Shown here: positions 24,902-33,087 of the stretch, piece after piece
Layout: every line of letters begins with the position of its first letter
Numbering within the stretch: the stretch's first letter is position 1
Assembly: GCF_008281175.1 (NCBI RefSeq)
Contig: NZ_CP036524.1
Location: 3,224,001 to 3,288,000, forward strand
Source: [Clostridium] hylemonae DSM 15053
GTDB taxonomy: Bacteria; Bacillota; Clostridia; Lachnospirales; Lachnospiraceae
DNA length: 64,000 bases
Direction: 5' to 3'
Program-made: the position numbers and the translations under genes
The notes under the pieces: generated by a model
The model's input: only the letters and a program-made list of their open reading frames with translations
Told to the model about the DNA's origin: nothing
Database searches by the model: none

Positions 24902-25888
24902 CTATTTTCTCTTAAACATGCGCACCATTTTTTCACGCATTACAGGATTTTCCTTCATAGCATCGATCACGACAGCTATGAGAACGACCCCGCCGGTAAC
25001 TACCGTCTCCCAGTAAGAAGATACACGCAGCAGTGTAATGGATGTTGAGATCGTACCACTTAAGAGACCACCGATCACAGTACCCACAACGCCGCCGATA
25101 CCGCCGGTCATGGAAGTTCCGCCAAGTACGGAAGCCGTAACAGAAGGCATTACCCAGTTTGCGCCGATACTTGCCTGGAAGGAGGCCAGCTTACATGTCA
25201 TGAGTACACCGGCGGTAGCTGCCAGCAGACCACTCAGGCAATAGACGAGCATCTCAACTCTCTCTGTCTTGATACCTACGATTTTCGCGCAGTTTCTGTT
25301 TCCGCCAAGTGCAAAGATATGACGGCCGAATTTCGTGCGTCTGAGCATGACGGTCAGGATAACGCAGATGATCAGCATGATGATCACGATCGTCGGGAGG
25401 ATCCCTCCGATAACTCCATTGGCAATAAACTGCGCGTCATCCGGAACACCAACGATAGGCATACCTCTTGTAATGATATATACGATTCCTTTGTAGATCT
25501 CACCGGTCGCCAGCGTTACGATGAACGGAGTGATCTTCAAGTATGCGATAAAGAATCCGTTTACAGCTCCGAACACAACGCCGAGAAGACAGGAAATAAG
25601 GATCGCAAGGTATGAATTCATTCCCATCTCGACCATGAATGTAGCGGCAAACATACTGCTGACCGAGCCGATCGCCGCAACGGAAAGGTCGATGCCGCCT
25701 GTCAGAAGTACGATCGTCTGCCCAAAACTGATGATGATGATAAAGGATGCCGCACGTGTCAGCGTACTGATGTTATATGCTGTGAAAAAGTTGCCGGTGG
25801 CGGCGTGTACCGCAATTCCTACAAGAATTGTCACTATGAGGACCATTCCTGCAGTAGATTTAAAGAAATCAATAATTTTTTTACCCAT
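24902..25888 (-). CDS. ABC sugar importer permease, RbsC type (system 1)
   Basis: 328 residues, about eight to ten membrane segments, with the family blocks GGIDLSVAAIGSVSSM, GFFIAYLKITPFIVTLATGEIYKG and GGTSMTGGIGGVVGTVIGGLL. Forms the membrane channel for the ATPase (14 bases upstream gene) and binding protein of the same operon. The carbohydrate uptake type 2 family carries pentoses, tetritols and other small sugars. Confidence 0.92.
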   Translation of the reverse strand: MGKKIIDFFKSTAGMVLIVTILVGIAVHAATGNFFTAYNISTLTRAASFIIIISFGQTIVLLTGGIDLSVAAIGSVSSMFAATFMVEMGMNSYLAILISCLLGVVFGAVNGFFIAYLKITPFIVTLATGEIYKGIVYIITRGMPIVGVPDDAQFIANGVIGGILPTIVIIMLIICVILTVMLRRTKFGRHIFALGGNRNCAKIVGIKTERVEMLVYCLSGLLAATAGVLMTCKLASFQASIGANWVMPSVTASVLGGTSMTGGIGGVVGTVIGGLLSGTISTSITLLRVSSYWETVVTGGVVLIAVVIDAMKENPVMREKMVRMFKRK

Positions 25889-25902
25889 TGTTTTATTCCC
25901 TC

Positions 25903-27399
25903 CTACTGAAATGCCACTTTCAGAACGTCTTCTTCTGTGGTCATGTCTACATCTTCGATATATCCTTTGATTCTTCCCTGGTGTACGACCATTACTCTGT
26001 CGGCGAGCGCCAGAACTTCCTCCATCTCGGAGGAGATCACAACGACCGCGACCCCGTTGTCCGCCAGTTCCCGCACAAGCTGATGGATCTCTCCCTTGGC
26101 ATTGACATCAATACCGCGGGTCGGCTCATCCATAATGAGCATTTTGATTCCTTTGGCCATCCAGCGGGCAACGATCACCTTCTGCTGGTTGCCGCCGCTT
26201 AAGTTCTTGATAAGCTGCTCCTGCCCTGCTGTTTTGATCTTGAACTTGCCGATATAGTCGTCGGCGATCCTGGACGCCTCTTTAAAATTGATCAGGCCGT
26301 TTTTCTTCAGCTGGTCATAGGAAGGAAGCATCATATTTTCAAGCACAGACATGCCAGGCGTGATTCCATCGTGACGCCGTTCTTCCGAGACATATCCCAT
26401 GCCGAGCCTGATCGCCACGCGGGGATCTCTGATGTCTACTTCTTTGCCCTCCACAAATGTCTTTCCGCCCGGTTCTTTCTGAGTTATGCCAAATACAGTC
26501 TTAAATATCTCCGTCCTGCCGGCGCCTACAAGCCCCGCCACACAGAGAATTTCTCCCTTTTTCACCTGGAAGCTCACATCCTGGAACTCTCCTTCCCGGT
26601 TCAGCTCCTTCGCTTCAAAGAACACTTCATCGGAGACTTCTCTCGCAATATGCCGGGACTGTTCCACTTTCTTACCGGCCATACAGGTGATGATATCTTC
26701 TTTTGTCATATCTTTGACTTCCGCCACTTTGACGAGCTGTCCGTCACGCATGATGGTCATGCGGTCTGCCTGCTCAAGCACTTCATCGAGATGGTGGGTG
26801 ATAAACACCATTGCCGTTCCCTCTTTTTTCAACCTCTGCATGGATTCAAACAGGGATTCGGCTTCCTTGTTCGTAAGCACAGCCGTGGGCTCATCCAGAA
26901 TGAGCACCCTCGGCGAGTAGGCAAGTGCCCGGGCAATAGACACGAGCTGCTGGTATGCGGCAGACAGTGTCTTTACTTTGCGGGTCACATCTATCTCAAC
27001 ATTTAAGATCTTCAACAATTCAATTGCTTCTTTCTGTGTTTCTTTCCAGTTGATCAATGTTCCCTTGGCTCTCTCGTTTCCAAGGAAAATATTTTCTTCT
27101 ATCGTAGCCTCAGGAATGAGATTCAGTTCCTGCGGAACCAATACGATATTCTTTCCGAAGGCATCTTTTGGAGATGAGATCTTGACCGGACTGCCGTCCA
27201 TGAAAATCTCGCCTTCATCCATGATGTACTGTCCGGTAAGGACGTTCATCAAAGTACTCTTACCTGCACCGTTTTCTCCCAGCAGTGCGTGGATCTCGCC
27301 CGGCTTAATGCTTAAGTCGACTTTATCCAGCGCTTTTGTACCAGGGAAGGTCTTGGTGATTCCTTTCATTTCAATTACGAATTCGCTCAACTTATTCAC
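25903..27399 (-). CDS. ABC sugar importer ATPase, RbsA type (system 1)
   Basis: 498 residues with two ATPase halves. The first has a full Walker A (GENGAGKST) and LILDEPTAVL; the second has a degenerate Walker A (GLVGAGRTEIF), signature LSGGNQQKV and LIMDEPTRGID. Standard for carbohydrate-uptake-2 importers. It is separated from the binding-protein gene by 307 bases holding a terminator and three tandem hairpins, which would lower ATPase and permease expression relative to the binding protein. Confidence 0.93.
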   Translation of the reverse strand: MNKLSEFVIEMKGITKTFPGTKALDKVDLSIKPGEIHALLGENGAGKSTLMNVLTGQYIMDEGEIFMDGSPVKISSPKDAFGKNIVLVPQELNLIPEATIEENIFLGNERAKGTLINWKETQKEAIELLKILNVEIDVTRKVKTLSAAYQQLVSIARALAYSPRVLILDEPTAVLTNKEAESLFESMQRLKKEGTAMVFITHHLDEVLEQADRMTIMRDGQLVKVAEVKDMTKEDIITCMAGKKVEQSRHIAREVSDEVFFEAKELNREGEFQDVSFQVKKGEILCVAGLVGAGRTEIFKTVFGITQKEPGGKTFVEGKEVDIRDPRVAIRLGMGYVSEERRHDGITPGMSVLENMMLPSYDQLKKNGLINFKEASRIADDYIGKFKIKTAGQEQLIKNLSGGNQQKVIVARWMAKGIKMLIMDEPTRGIDVNAKGEIHQLVRELADNGVAVVVISSEMEEVLALADRVMVVHQGRIKGYIEDVDMTTEEDVLKVAFQ

Positions 27400-27517
27400 T
27401 TCCTCTACCTTTCTTTCAATCCTTCGTGCCGCCTTTTCGTGCTACATTTCTTCTTTTTTTCCAGGCCTGGCCCCCACGCCCTTGCGGGCGGATGCGCCGC
27501 CCGTATCAAGTCATATA

Positions 27518-27604
27518 TATTGAACCGCTGACGTTCAATATGGCATGCTTATTGAACTGTTAATGTTCAATATGGCATACTTATTGAACTGCTAACGTTC
27601 AATA
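27518..27604. repeat. Three tandem hairpin units, 32-bp period
   Basis: TATTGAAC-N7-GTTCAATA occurs at 27518-27540, 27550-27572 and 27582-27604, each a 23-bp inverted repeat and each exactly 32 bp from the next (three helical turns). Between units the spacer is TGGCATRCT-like. It lies in the gap between binding-protein and ATPase genes. Possible roles: RNA stem-loops setting differential expression, or phased protein-binding sites. The remaining bases 27400-27517 contain a short GC-rich inverted repeat near 27486-27502 and nothing else clear. Confidence 0.85.
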
Positions 27605-27611
27605 AGGTATA

Positions 27612-27653
27612 AAAATTCCACGCAACCATGCTCACATAATCGCGTGGAATTTT
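27612..27653 (-). terminator. Terminator after the binding-protein gene (system 1)
   Basis: AAAATTCCACGC (27612-27623) pairs with GCGTGGAATTTT (27642-27653); on the minus strand the stem ends in a T run. About 54 bases past the binding-protein stop, it likely ends most transcripts, leaving a minor read-through to the ATPase. Confidence 0.75.
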
Positions 27654-27706
27654 ATAATCAGCCAGCCAGTCTGCACGTGGTGTGAAACCCAATGTTTACT
27701 TTTAGC

Positions 27707-28783
27707 TTATTTTGCTTCACCAAACAGCATATCGATGTATTCGTCTGCCTGATCCTGGTATACAGATGTTGATCCAACGTCTGTGATTTCGTCAACCTTT
27801 TCACCGTCGATACATTTTACTGCATTGTAGATCAGTTTGTATCCCATGTCATAGCAGTTCTGAACCTGAGCAACATATAAGGTACCGTCTTTCAGGTAAT
27901 TGAATGTACGAAGGTCGTGGTCCATACCGCCGATGATCACTTCGCCGCTCTTGCCGGCATCTTTTACAGCCTGACATGCGCCGACCGGGTTAGACATGTT
28001 GTTGCAGAGGATACCGTTCAGATCCGGATAAGCCTGCATCCATGCTTCTGTGATCTCGATCGCCTTCTCTACAAAGTCATTGTCTCTCTGGTCGTCAACT
28101 ACTTCGATGTCCGGATACTTTTCAACTGTGTCGTAGAAAGCCTCAAGGCGCTGCTCGTGGGAAGATGCTCCGATCGTCCCTGACAGGAAAGCGATCTTGC
28201 CTTTTTTGCCCATCTTTTCGCACACTGCTTCTGCTATTGCGGCACCGTCGCCGTAGTTGTCATTGTTTCCAACGAAAAATGATCTCTTGGAATCCGGGAT
28301 ATCAGAAGATGCAAACAGTGCAACTTTAACACCTGCGTCTACCGCGTCATCAACAGCCGGCTGTGTTGTCTCAATCTGGTTAACATCTACCGCCACAAGG
28401 TCATATCCCTGTCCTACTGCAGTCTCGATCGAGTTGACCTGGTCAACTGCGTCCGGCTCAACTGGTGCGTACCACTCGTAATCGATCGTCACGCCTTTGT
28501 CCTTAAAGTCTTCTACAGCTGCTTTTACACCGACTTCGATCGCGTCATACCAGGCATGTACTAACTTGTATGTACAGTAGATCTTATATTCATCTTTCTT
28601 TGGCTCGTAGTTTGTGTCAAAATCCTGGTCTGCAAGAGCTTTCGCGTTTGCAGCTTCCTGTGTATCCTCTGTTTTCTTGTCATCTGACTTGGAATCAGAT
28701 TTTCCGTCGTCTTTGCTTCCGCATCCTGCCATAGCCAAAACCATAGCTGCGACTAATAATAAACTAACAATTTTCTTTTTCAT
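27707..28783 (-). CDS. Sugar-binding lipoprotein, RbsB type (system 1)
   Basis: 358 residues. Lipoprotein signal with lipobox MAGC (C21), a low-complexity K/D/S linker, then a type I periplasmic-binding fold (Peripla_BP_4). It presents DVNQIETTQPAVDDAVDAGVKVALFASSD and ILCNNMSNPVGACQAVKDAGK, typical of ribose/allose-like binders. It captures the substrate outside the cell for the RbsAC-type channel. First gene of the operon; a 13-codon open frame with its own AAGGAGG overlaps its start (see 28780-28821). Confidence 0.93.
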   Translation of the reverse strand: MKKKIVSLLLVAAMVLAMAGCGSKDDGKSDSKSDDKKTEDTQEAANAKALADQDFDTNYEPKKDEYKIYCTYKLVHAWYDAIEVGVKAAVEDFKDKGVTIDYEWYAPVEPDAVDQVNSIETAVGQGYDLVAVDVNQIETTQPAVDDAVDAGVKVALFASSDIPDSKRSFFVGNNDNYGDGAAIAEAVCEKMGKKGKIAFLSGTIGASSHEQRLEAFYDTVEKYPDIEVVDDQRDNDFVEKAIEITEAWMQAYPDLNGILCNNMSNPVGACQAVKDAGKSGEVIIGGMDHDLRTFNYLKDGTLYVAQVQNCYDMGYKLIYNAVKCIDGEKVDEITDVGSTSVYQDQADEYIDMLFGEAK

Positions 28784-28821
28784 AATTTTCTCCTTTCAAA
28801 CTTAACCTTTGCTTTTTGCAT
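28780..28821 (-). CDS. Possible 13-codon upstream ORF overlapping the binding-protein start
   Basis: ATG at 28821 is preceded by AAGGAGG and encodes MQKAKVKFERRKL; its TGA overlaps the ATG of the binding-protein gene (ATGA). The short coding sequence itself contains the AAAGGAG of the downstream gene. Layout would allow translational coupling. The bases around its ATG also form a small CTTTGC/GCAAAG inverted repeat. It may be chance, as composition is purine-rich. Confidence 0.35.
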   Translation of the reverse strand: MQKAKVKFERRKL

Positions 28822-28884
28822 GTTGCAAAGCCTCCTTGAAATTCTCCTCCTTTCTCCTAAATTTTTCAGTCACGGGAATTCGTT

Positions 28885-29113
28885 ATTTAGTAAATTTTTT
28901 ATAAATTATCGACTAAATTATTTTTTCTAAATTTATCGAACAATTCATAAATATTTTTAGAAATGTAGCACATTGACTAAGTTTTAACGGATTTCCCTCT
29001 GTTTTTTGACTTTATAACCAAGTTATATCACCTTTATCTTGTCATGTCAACTAAATTTCAAATAAAAAAATAGTGTTTTTACTAAATTAATTTTAGTAAA
29101 AACACTACTAAAT
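28885..29113. promoter_or_regulatory. AT-rich promoter region with repeated ACTAAAT boxes
   Basis: The 346-base gap 28784-29129 is very AT-rich and holds ACTAAAT or its complement at 28885-28891, 28912-28918, 29050-29056, 29081-29087 and 29107-29113, with the variant ACTAAGT at 28976-28982. The first two form a 34-bp inverted arrangement near the expected promoter. Another ACTAAAT is at 31258-31264, just upstream of the divergent transketolase operon. The boxes may be half-sites for the adjacent LacI or RpiR regulator. No clean -35/-10 pair could be fixed here. Confidence 0.4.
29071..29107 (-). terminator. Terminator of the LacI/RpiR transcript
   Basis: TAGTGTTTTTACTAAA (29071-29086) and its exact complement (29092-29107) with a 5-base loop; the minus strand continues with a T-rich run. 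It lies 23 bases past the LacI stop. Confidence 0.75.
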
Positions 29114-29129
29114 TTTTAAATCCCTTTAT

Positions 29130-30143
29130 TTACACTAATTTCTTCACACTTTCATTCACGATCAATTTTGTTCCAAGTTTATATTTTACAGTATGCTTCC
29201 TTTTGTTGCTCATTTTTTCCATCAGCATCTCCACGGCCATCTCGCCCATCTCATCCCCGGACAACTGCACCGTTGTAACCTTCGGGTCTGTGAATGAACA
29301 GATCGGCCGGTTGTCAAACCCGACAATAGACACCTGGTCCGGCACTTTGATCTCCCGCCGCTTCATCGCCTGCACAGCCCGGCACGCAAGCAGGTCATTG
29401 TCGGCGAGAAACGCGGTCGGAAGCTTTGAATGTCCGTCCAGATACCTTCCGACATCGCGTTCTGTCTCCGATTCCATATATCCCACTTCCATGATCCGTT
29501 CCGTGTCAAACGTAAGCCCCCTGCGCCGAAGACAGTCCTCGAACGCCTGCATTCTCTCCTCAAAGCAGAGAATCGGCACTTTACTTTTGATATACCCGAA
29601 CTCTCTGTGCCCCATCTGGTACAGATACTCAAACCCCTGGTATATCCCGAGATAATTGTCTACAGTGACAGTATCTACCGCCAGCGTAGGGAACGGATTG
29701 TCTATGAAAACGCACGGGACATTGAGCTTTGAAAAGATCTCCATATCCTCAGGGTACATCTCCACCGCATACACGATATAACCGGCATACCGGAAGTTCT
29801 CTAAAGCGAGATACCTCTCATTGAGCGGCATACTCTTGTCCAGATACATCATGGTCATCGTATAATTATTCCGCTCAATAGCCTTGTTGAGGCTCTCGGA
29901 CAAATAATTAAAAAACGGGTATTCGTCCACGATCGCCCCGCCGCACTTATATATGACAAAGCCTATATCTCCTCGTTTGACGCCCCCGTCCTTCAGGAGA
30001 TACTCACAGTCCAGCTCAATGATCTTCTTCAGGATCTCTTCTCTTTTTTCTTCCCCGACCCCCGGTTTATTGTTAAGCACCAGAGATACGGTCGCCGGGG
30101 ATACTCCCAGTTCCCGGGCAATATCCTTCGCTTTATACTTCAT
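29130..30143 (-). CDS. LacI-family transcriptional regulator
   Basis: 337 residues: LacI helix-turn-helix (MKYKAKDIARELGVSPATVS, hinge NNKPGVGEEKREEI) and a type I periplasmic-binding-like sensor with FADN-like FLADNDLLACRAVQAM and VSIVGFDNRPI. The ATG at 30143 has GGAGG about 10 bases upstream; the longer frame to 30182 overlaps the RpiR stop and is rejected. It sits between two sugar operons, and its likely effector is a sugar of operon 1 or the divergent transketolase set. Confidence 0.92.
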   Translation of the reverse strand: MKYKAKDIARELGVSPATVSLVLNNKPGVGEEKREEILKKIIELDCEYLLKDGGVKRGDIGFVIYKCGGAIVDEYPFFNYLSESLNKAIERNNYTMTMMYLDKSMPLNERYLALENFRYAGYIVYAVEMYPEDMEIFSKLNVPCVFIDNPFPTLAVDTVTVDNYLGIYQGFEYLYQMGHREFGYIKSKVPILCFEERMQAFEDCLRRRGLTFDTERIMEVGYMESETERDVGRYLDGHSKLPTAFLADNDLLACRAVQAMKRREIKVPDQVSIVGFDNRPICSFTDPKVTTVQLSGDEMGEMAVEMLMEKMSNKRKHTVKYKLGTKLIVNESVKKLV

Positions 30144-30174
30144 GTTACTTATTCCTCCCAGATTTTCCTCGACC

Positions 30175-31053
30175 TTACACATTTTTATCCGGCAATTTAT
30201 TCACCTTTAAATTTTCTGAAACCTCCTGTAATCTGGCAAACGAATTGGCCTCCATCTTCTGCAGCACGCCCATATATACGGCGTCCAGCATGGCCTGTTC
30301 CGCTACCCTGCGGGCAATGATCTCCTTGTCTACCGTCGTGTCAGTCGTCACATTGTATAAAACAATATCCGAATACTTCGTAAGCTCCGACTTCCCCGCT
30401 TTGGTGATACAGATCGTGACCGCGCCGCGGCTTTTTGCGATCCGCATTGCTTCCACCACCTGTTTTGTCCTCCCGCTGTGAGAGATGGCGATCGCCACGT
30501 CTCCTTCTTTCATGTTGCAGGCATTCACGATCTGCACATCCGCGTCGCTGTCTGCATAGCAGTCATATCCGATCCTCCGGAACCGAAGACTTGCATAGCT
30601 GCACGGAAACATGGCGTCACCGATGGCAAAGAAGCATATTTTATTGGCCGTGGACAATACTTCACATGCATTTTCATACTCCTCTACCGCAGCCACCTCC
30701 AGCGTCCTGCGAAGATTCAGTATGTTAAGCTCAAACACTCTTGCCACGATCTCGCCCATTCCCTGCCCGGTGCTCAGGCGGACAGACTCCTCCTTCACCG
30801 CCGGCAGCTGAAGCTGTGTTTCCAACAGACTTTTAAGCTCGGCATATCCTGATACACCGATCGTCTTGCACAGTCTTACGATCGTAGCCTCCCCGCACTC
30901 GCATCTTACCGCGAGCTTTTTAAGAGACATCCTGGTAACTTCCTTCGGCGACGCCAGGACAAACTCCGCCACTCTCTTTTCCGCCGCCGTCAGGCTAGGC
31001 AGAAGGAACCTCGTCGTCGCCAGAATATTACGTCCATTCTCAATCATACCCAT
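30175..31053 (-). CDS. RpiR-family transcriptional regulator
   Basis: 292 residues: N-terminal HTH_6 domain (ESLTAAEKRVAEFVL-like start, then CGEATIVRLCKTIGVSGYAELK) and a C-terminal SIS sugar-phosphate-binding domain (about 125-265; AIGDAMFPCSYASLR, AIAISHSGRTKQVVEA). Regulators of this family sense phosphosugars. It is cotranscribed with the LacI gene (31 bases) and divergent from the transketolase-kinase operon, whose promoter carries an 8-bp inverted repeat between -35 and -10. Start ATG at 31053 or two codons in; the exact start is not decisive. Confidence 0.92.
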   Translation of the reverse strand: MGMIENGRNILATTRFLLPSLTAAEKRVAEFVLASPKEVTRMSLKKLAVRCECGEATIVRLCKTIGVSGYAELKSLLETQLQLPAVKEESVRLSTGQGMGEIVARVFELNILNLRRTLEVAAVEEYENACEVLSTANKICFFAIGDAMFPCSYASLRFRRIGYDCYADSDADVQIVNACNMKEGDVAIAISHSGRTKQVVEAMRIAKSRGAVTICITKAGKSELTKYSDIVLYNVTTDTTVDKEIIARRVAEQAMLDAVYMGVLQKMEANSFARLQEVSENLKVNKLPDKNV

Positions 31054-31218
31054 TTACATTTTCTCCCATTCTGTCATCTTAGCTTTATTATCCCATAGTT
31101 TTACTCCGCTTTCAACACGTTATTTTTGGAGTGTATTAATTGTTATTTTCCATTATTTTGGCCATTATATACATATATTTCCTTGTTTATTTTTATTTTA
31201 ATTGTGCAATATTCAGTA

Positions 31219-31250
31219 TTTACAATCCAATTATTGTATTCTATAATTGG
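31219..31250 (+). promoter_or_regulatory. Promoter with embedded operator, transketolase operon 2
   Basis: TTTACA at 31219-31224 and TATAAT at 31242-31247, spacer 17. A perfect inverted repeat CCAATTAT-N8-ATAATTGG (31227-31250) fills the spacer and the -10, an ideal repressor site, probably for the divergent RpiR or the LacI protein. The leader of about 45 bases holds an ACTAAAT box and an AGAAAGGA ribosome site. Confidence 0.72.
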
Positions 31251-31297
31251 AGCATGAACTAAATTTTACAAAATAATTTTTAGAAAGGACTATATTT

Positions 31298-32233
31298 ATG
31301 AAAAAATCATTTCGAGCCACGCTCATTGACACTGTCCTGCAAAGCGCCAATGACTATGACAACCTGGTCGTCCTGAACGCCGATTCTGCACGCGCTCTGA
31401 AACTGACCGATTTTACAGCCGCATATCCCGACCGCATGTATGGAATGGGCATAAGCGAAGCAGATATGGTCGGAACAGCAGCGGGCATGGCAGCCGCAGG
31501 GCTGCTTCCTGTGATCGTCGGATTTTCCATGTTTGTATCCGAAAAACCATTTGAACAGTTACGGCAGGCCGTCGCATACCCGAATCTGAACGTCAAGGTC
31601 ATCGCCACTCACAGCGGCCTCTGCGTGGGGCAGGATGGAGCGACCCACCAGGCGCTGGAGGACATGGCTGTCATGCGCTCGCTGCCAAACTTTAAGGTAT
31701 ATGCGGCCGCTGATGTGGCCGAGACAAAGGCGGCCGTCGAAGCTATGCTGAAGCATGACGGACCTGCTTATCTCAGACTCGGCCGTGATCTGGCTGAAGA
31801 CATTTTTGATGAAAATAAGTCCTTTTATCCCGGAGGCGCCGACGTACTGCGGGAAGGCGCGGACGTGACGATAGCGGCATGCGGCCTCATGGTGGAACAG
31901 GCGCTGCTGGCAGCCTCTGCGCTTCGCTGTGAGGGCATCAACGCAACCGTGCTGAATACATATTCCGTCAAGCCGCTCCCGGAAGCTCTCCTTTTGGAGC
32001 GGGCCAGAAAGACAAAAGCTTTTGTCACCGCAGAAGACCACTCCGTCATAGGAGGTCTCGGCGGCGCGGTGTGTGAATTCCTGTCGCAGACATGTCCTGT
32101 GCCGGTGATCCGCGTCGGCGTAAAAGACTGCTTCGGGGAATCAGGAACACAGGACGAATTATATCATAAGTACGGCCTGACCGCAGACCATATCGTCGAC
32201 GCGGCCAGACGCGCGGTCAGCATGAAAGGGTAG
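31298..32233 (+). CDS. Transketolase, C-terminal subunit (set 2)
   Basis: 311 residues, pyrimidine and C-terminal domains: MGISEADMVGTAAGMAAAG, THSGLCVGQDGATHQALEDMA, AEDHSVIGGLGGAVCE. It precedes the N-terminal half by 9 bases, an order opposite to set 1. Sequence differs clearly from set 1 (for example SEADM against AEQNL), so the two sets are not recent duplicates and may act on different ketose phosphates. First gene of a plus-strand operon controlled by the promoter at 31219. Confidence 0.9.
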   Translation: MKKSFRATLIDTVLQSANDYDNLVVLNADSARALKLTDFTAAYPDRMYGMGISEADMVGTAAGMAAAGLLPVIVGFSMFVSEKPFEQLRQAVAYPNLNVKVIATHSGLCVGQDGATHQALEDMAVMRSLPNFKVYAAADVAETKAAVEAMLKHDGPAYLRLGRDLAEDIFDENKSFYPGGADVLREGADVTIAACGLMVEQALLAASALRCEGINATVLNTYSVKPLPEALLLERARKTKAFVTAEDHSVIGGLGGAVCEFLSQTCPVPVIRVGVKDCFGESGTQDELYHKYGLTADHIVDAARRAVSMKG

Positions 32234-32242
32234 GTGGTTACA

Positions 32243-33073
32243 ATGTCCAGAGATATAAAAGAACTGAAAACAAAGGCAAATATGATCCGCAGAGATATTT
32301 TAGAGATGATCTATAATATCCGCTCCGGACATCTCGGCGGCTCTTTCTCCATGGTGGAACTGCTGACGGCGCTCTACTTTGACGAAATGCACTACGACCC
32401 GGAGAACCCGAAAGCTCCGGAGCGGGACCGCTTTGTTCTCTCCAAAGGCCACACTGCTCCCGCCCTCTACGCCGCCCTCGCCAATGCGGGATTCTTTCCA
32501 AAAGAAAAGCTTCTCACTTCTTTCCGGAGGATCGACTGCATGCTGCAGGGACATCCCGACATGAAAAAAACGCCCGGAGTGGAGATGACCAGCGGTTCCC
32601 TCGGTATCGGCCTCTCCGCCGCAGGCGGCATGGTGCTCGCCTGCCGTCTGCGCGGGCTTAAAAGCCGCGTATACTGCATGATCGGAGACGGGGAGCTGAA
32701 CGAAGGCCAGATCTGGGAGGCCGCGGCCACGGCAGCTCACTACCGTCTGGATAACCTTACGGCGCTCATCGATGTCAACGGACTGCAGAATGACGCGGAG
32801 ACAAAAAAGGTGAAAAACATGCTCGATATCCGAAAGAAGTGGGAGGCTTTCGGATGGAACACGACCGAGATAGACGGGCACGACTTTGACGCCATCTTCA
32901 GCGCACTTGACGCAGCCCGTGCATGCAAGGGGCGCCCCACTGCCGTCATCGCTCACACCGTCAAAGGAAAAGGCGTATCCTTTATGGAAAATGTCGTCGC
33001 CTTCCACGGCAAAACGCCGACGGAGGATGAGTACCGGGACGGAATGAAGGAACTGAAAGCAGCAGGCTTGTAA
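32243..33073 (+). CDS. Transketolase, N-terminal subunit (set 2)
   Basis: 276 residues, ThDP half: SGHLGGSFSMVELLTALYF, GSLGIGLSAAGGMVLACRL, IGDGELNEGQIWEAAATA and HTVKGKGVSFMEN. A GTG at 32234 opens the frame, but the ATG at 32243 has AGGTGG five bases upstream and is chosen. Works with the gene before it. The next gene is an FGGY kinase 14 bases on, giving a kinase plus split transketolase module like set 1 but without its own importer. Confidence 0.9.
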   Translation: MSRDIKELKTKANMIRRDILEMIYNIRSGHLGGSFSMVELLTALYFDEMHYDPENPKAPERDRFVLSKGHTAPALYAALANAGFFPKEKLLTSFRRIDCMLQGHPDMKKTPGVEMTSGSLGIGLSAAGGMVLACRLRGLKSRVYCMIGDGELNEGQIWEAAATAAHYRLDNLTALIDVNGLQNDAETKKVKNMLDIRKKWEAFGWNTTEIDGHDFDAIFSALDAARACKGRPTAVIAHTVKGKGVSFMENVVAFHGKTPTEDEYRDGMKELKAAGL

Positions 33074-33087
33074 CAGGAGGGGACAGC

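Noticed and set aside
27518-27604. CRISPR-like appearance of three regularly spaced repeats
   Set aside because: The repeating units are themselves hairpins, the intervening bases are nearly constant and not spacer-like, and no cas genes are present.
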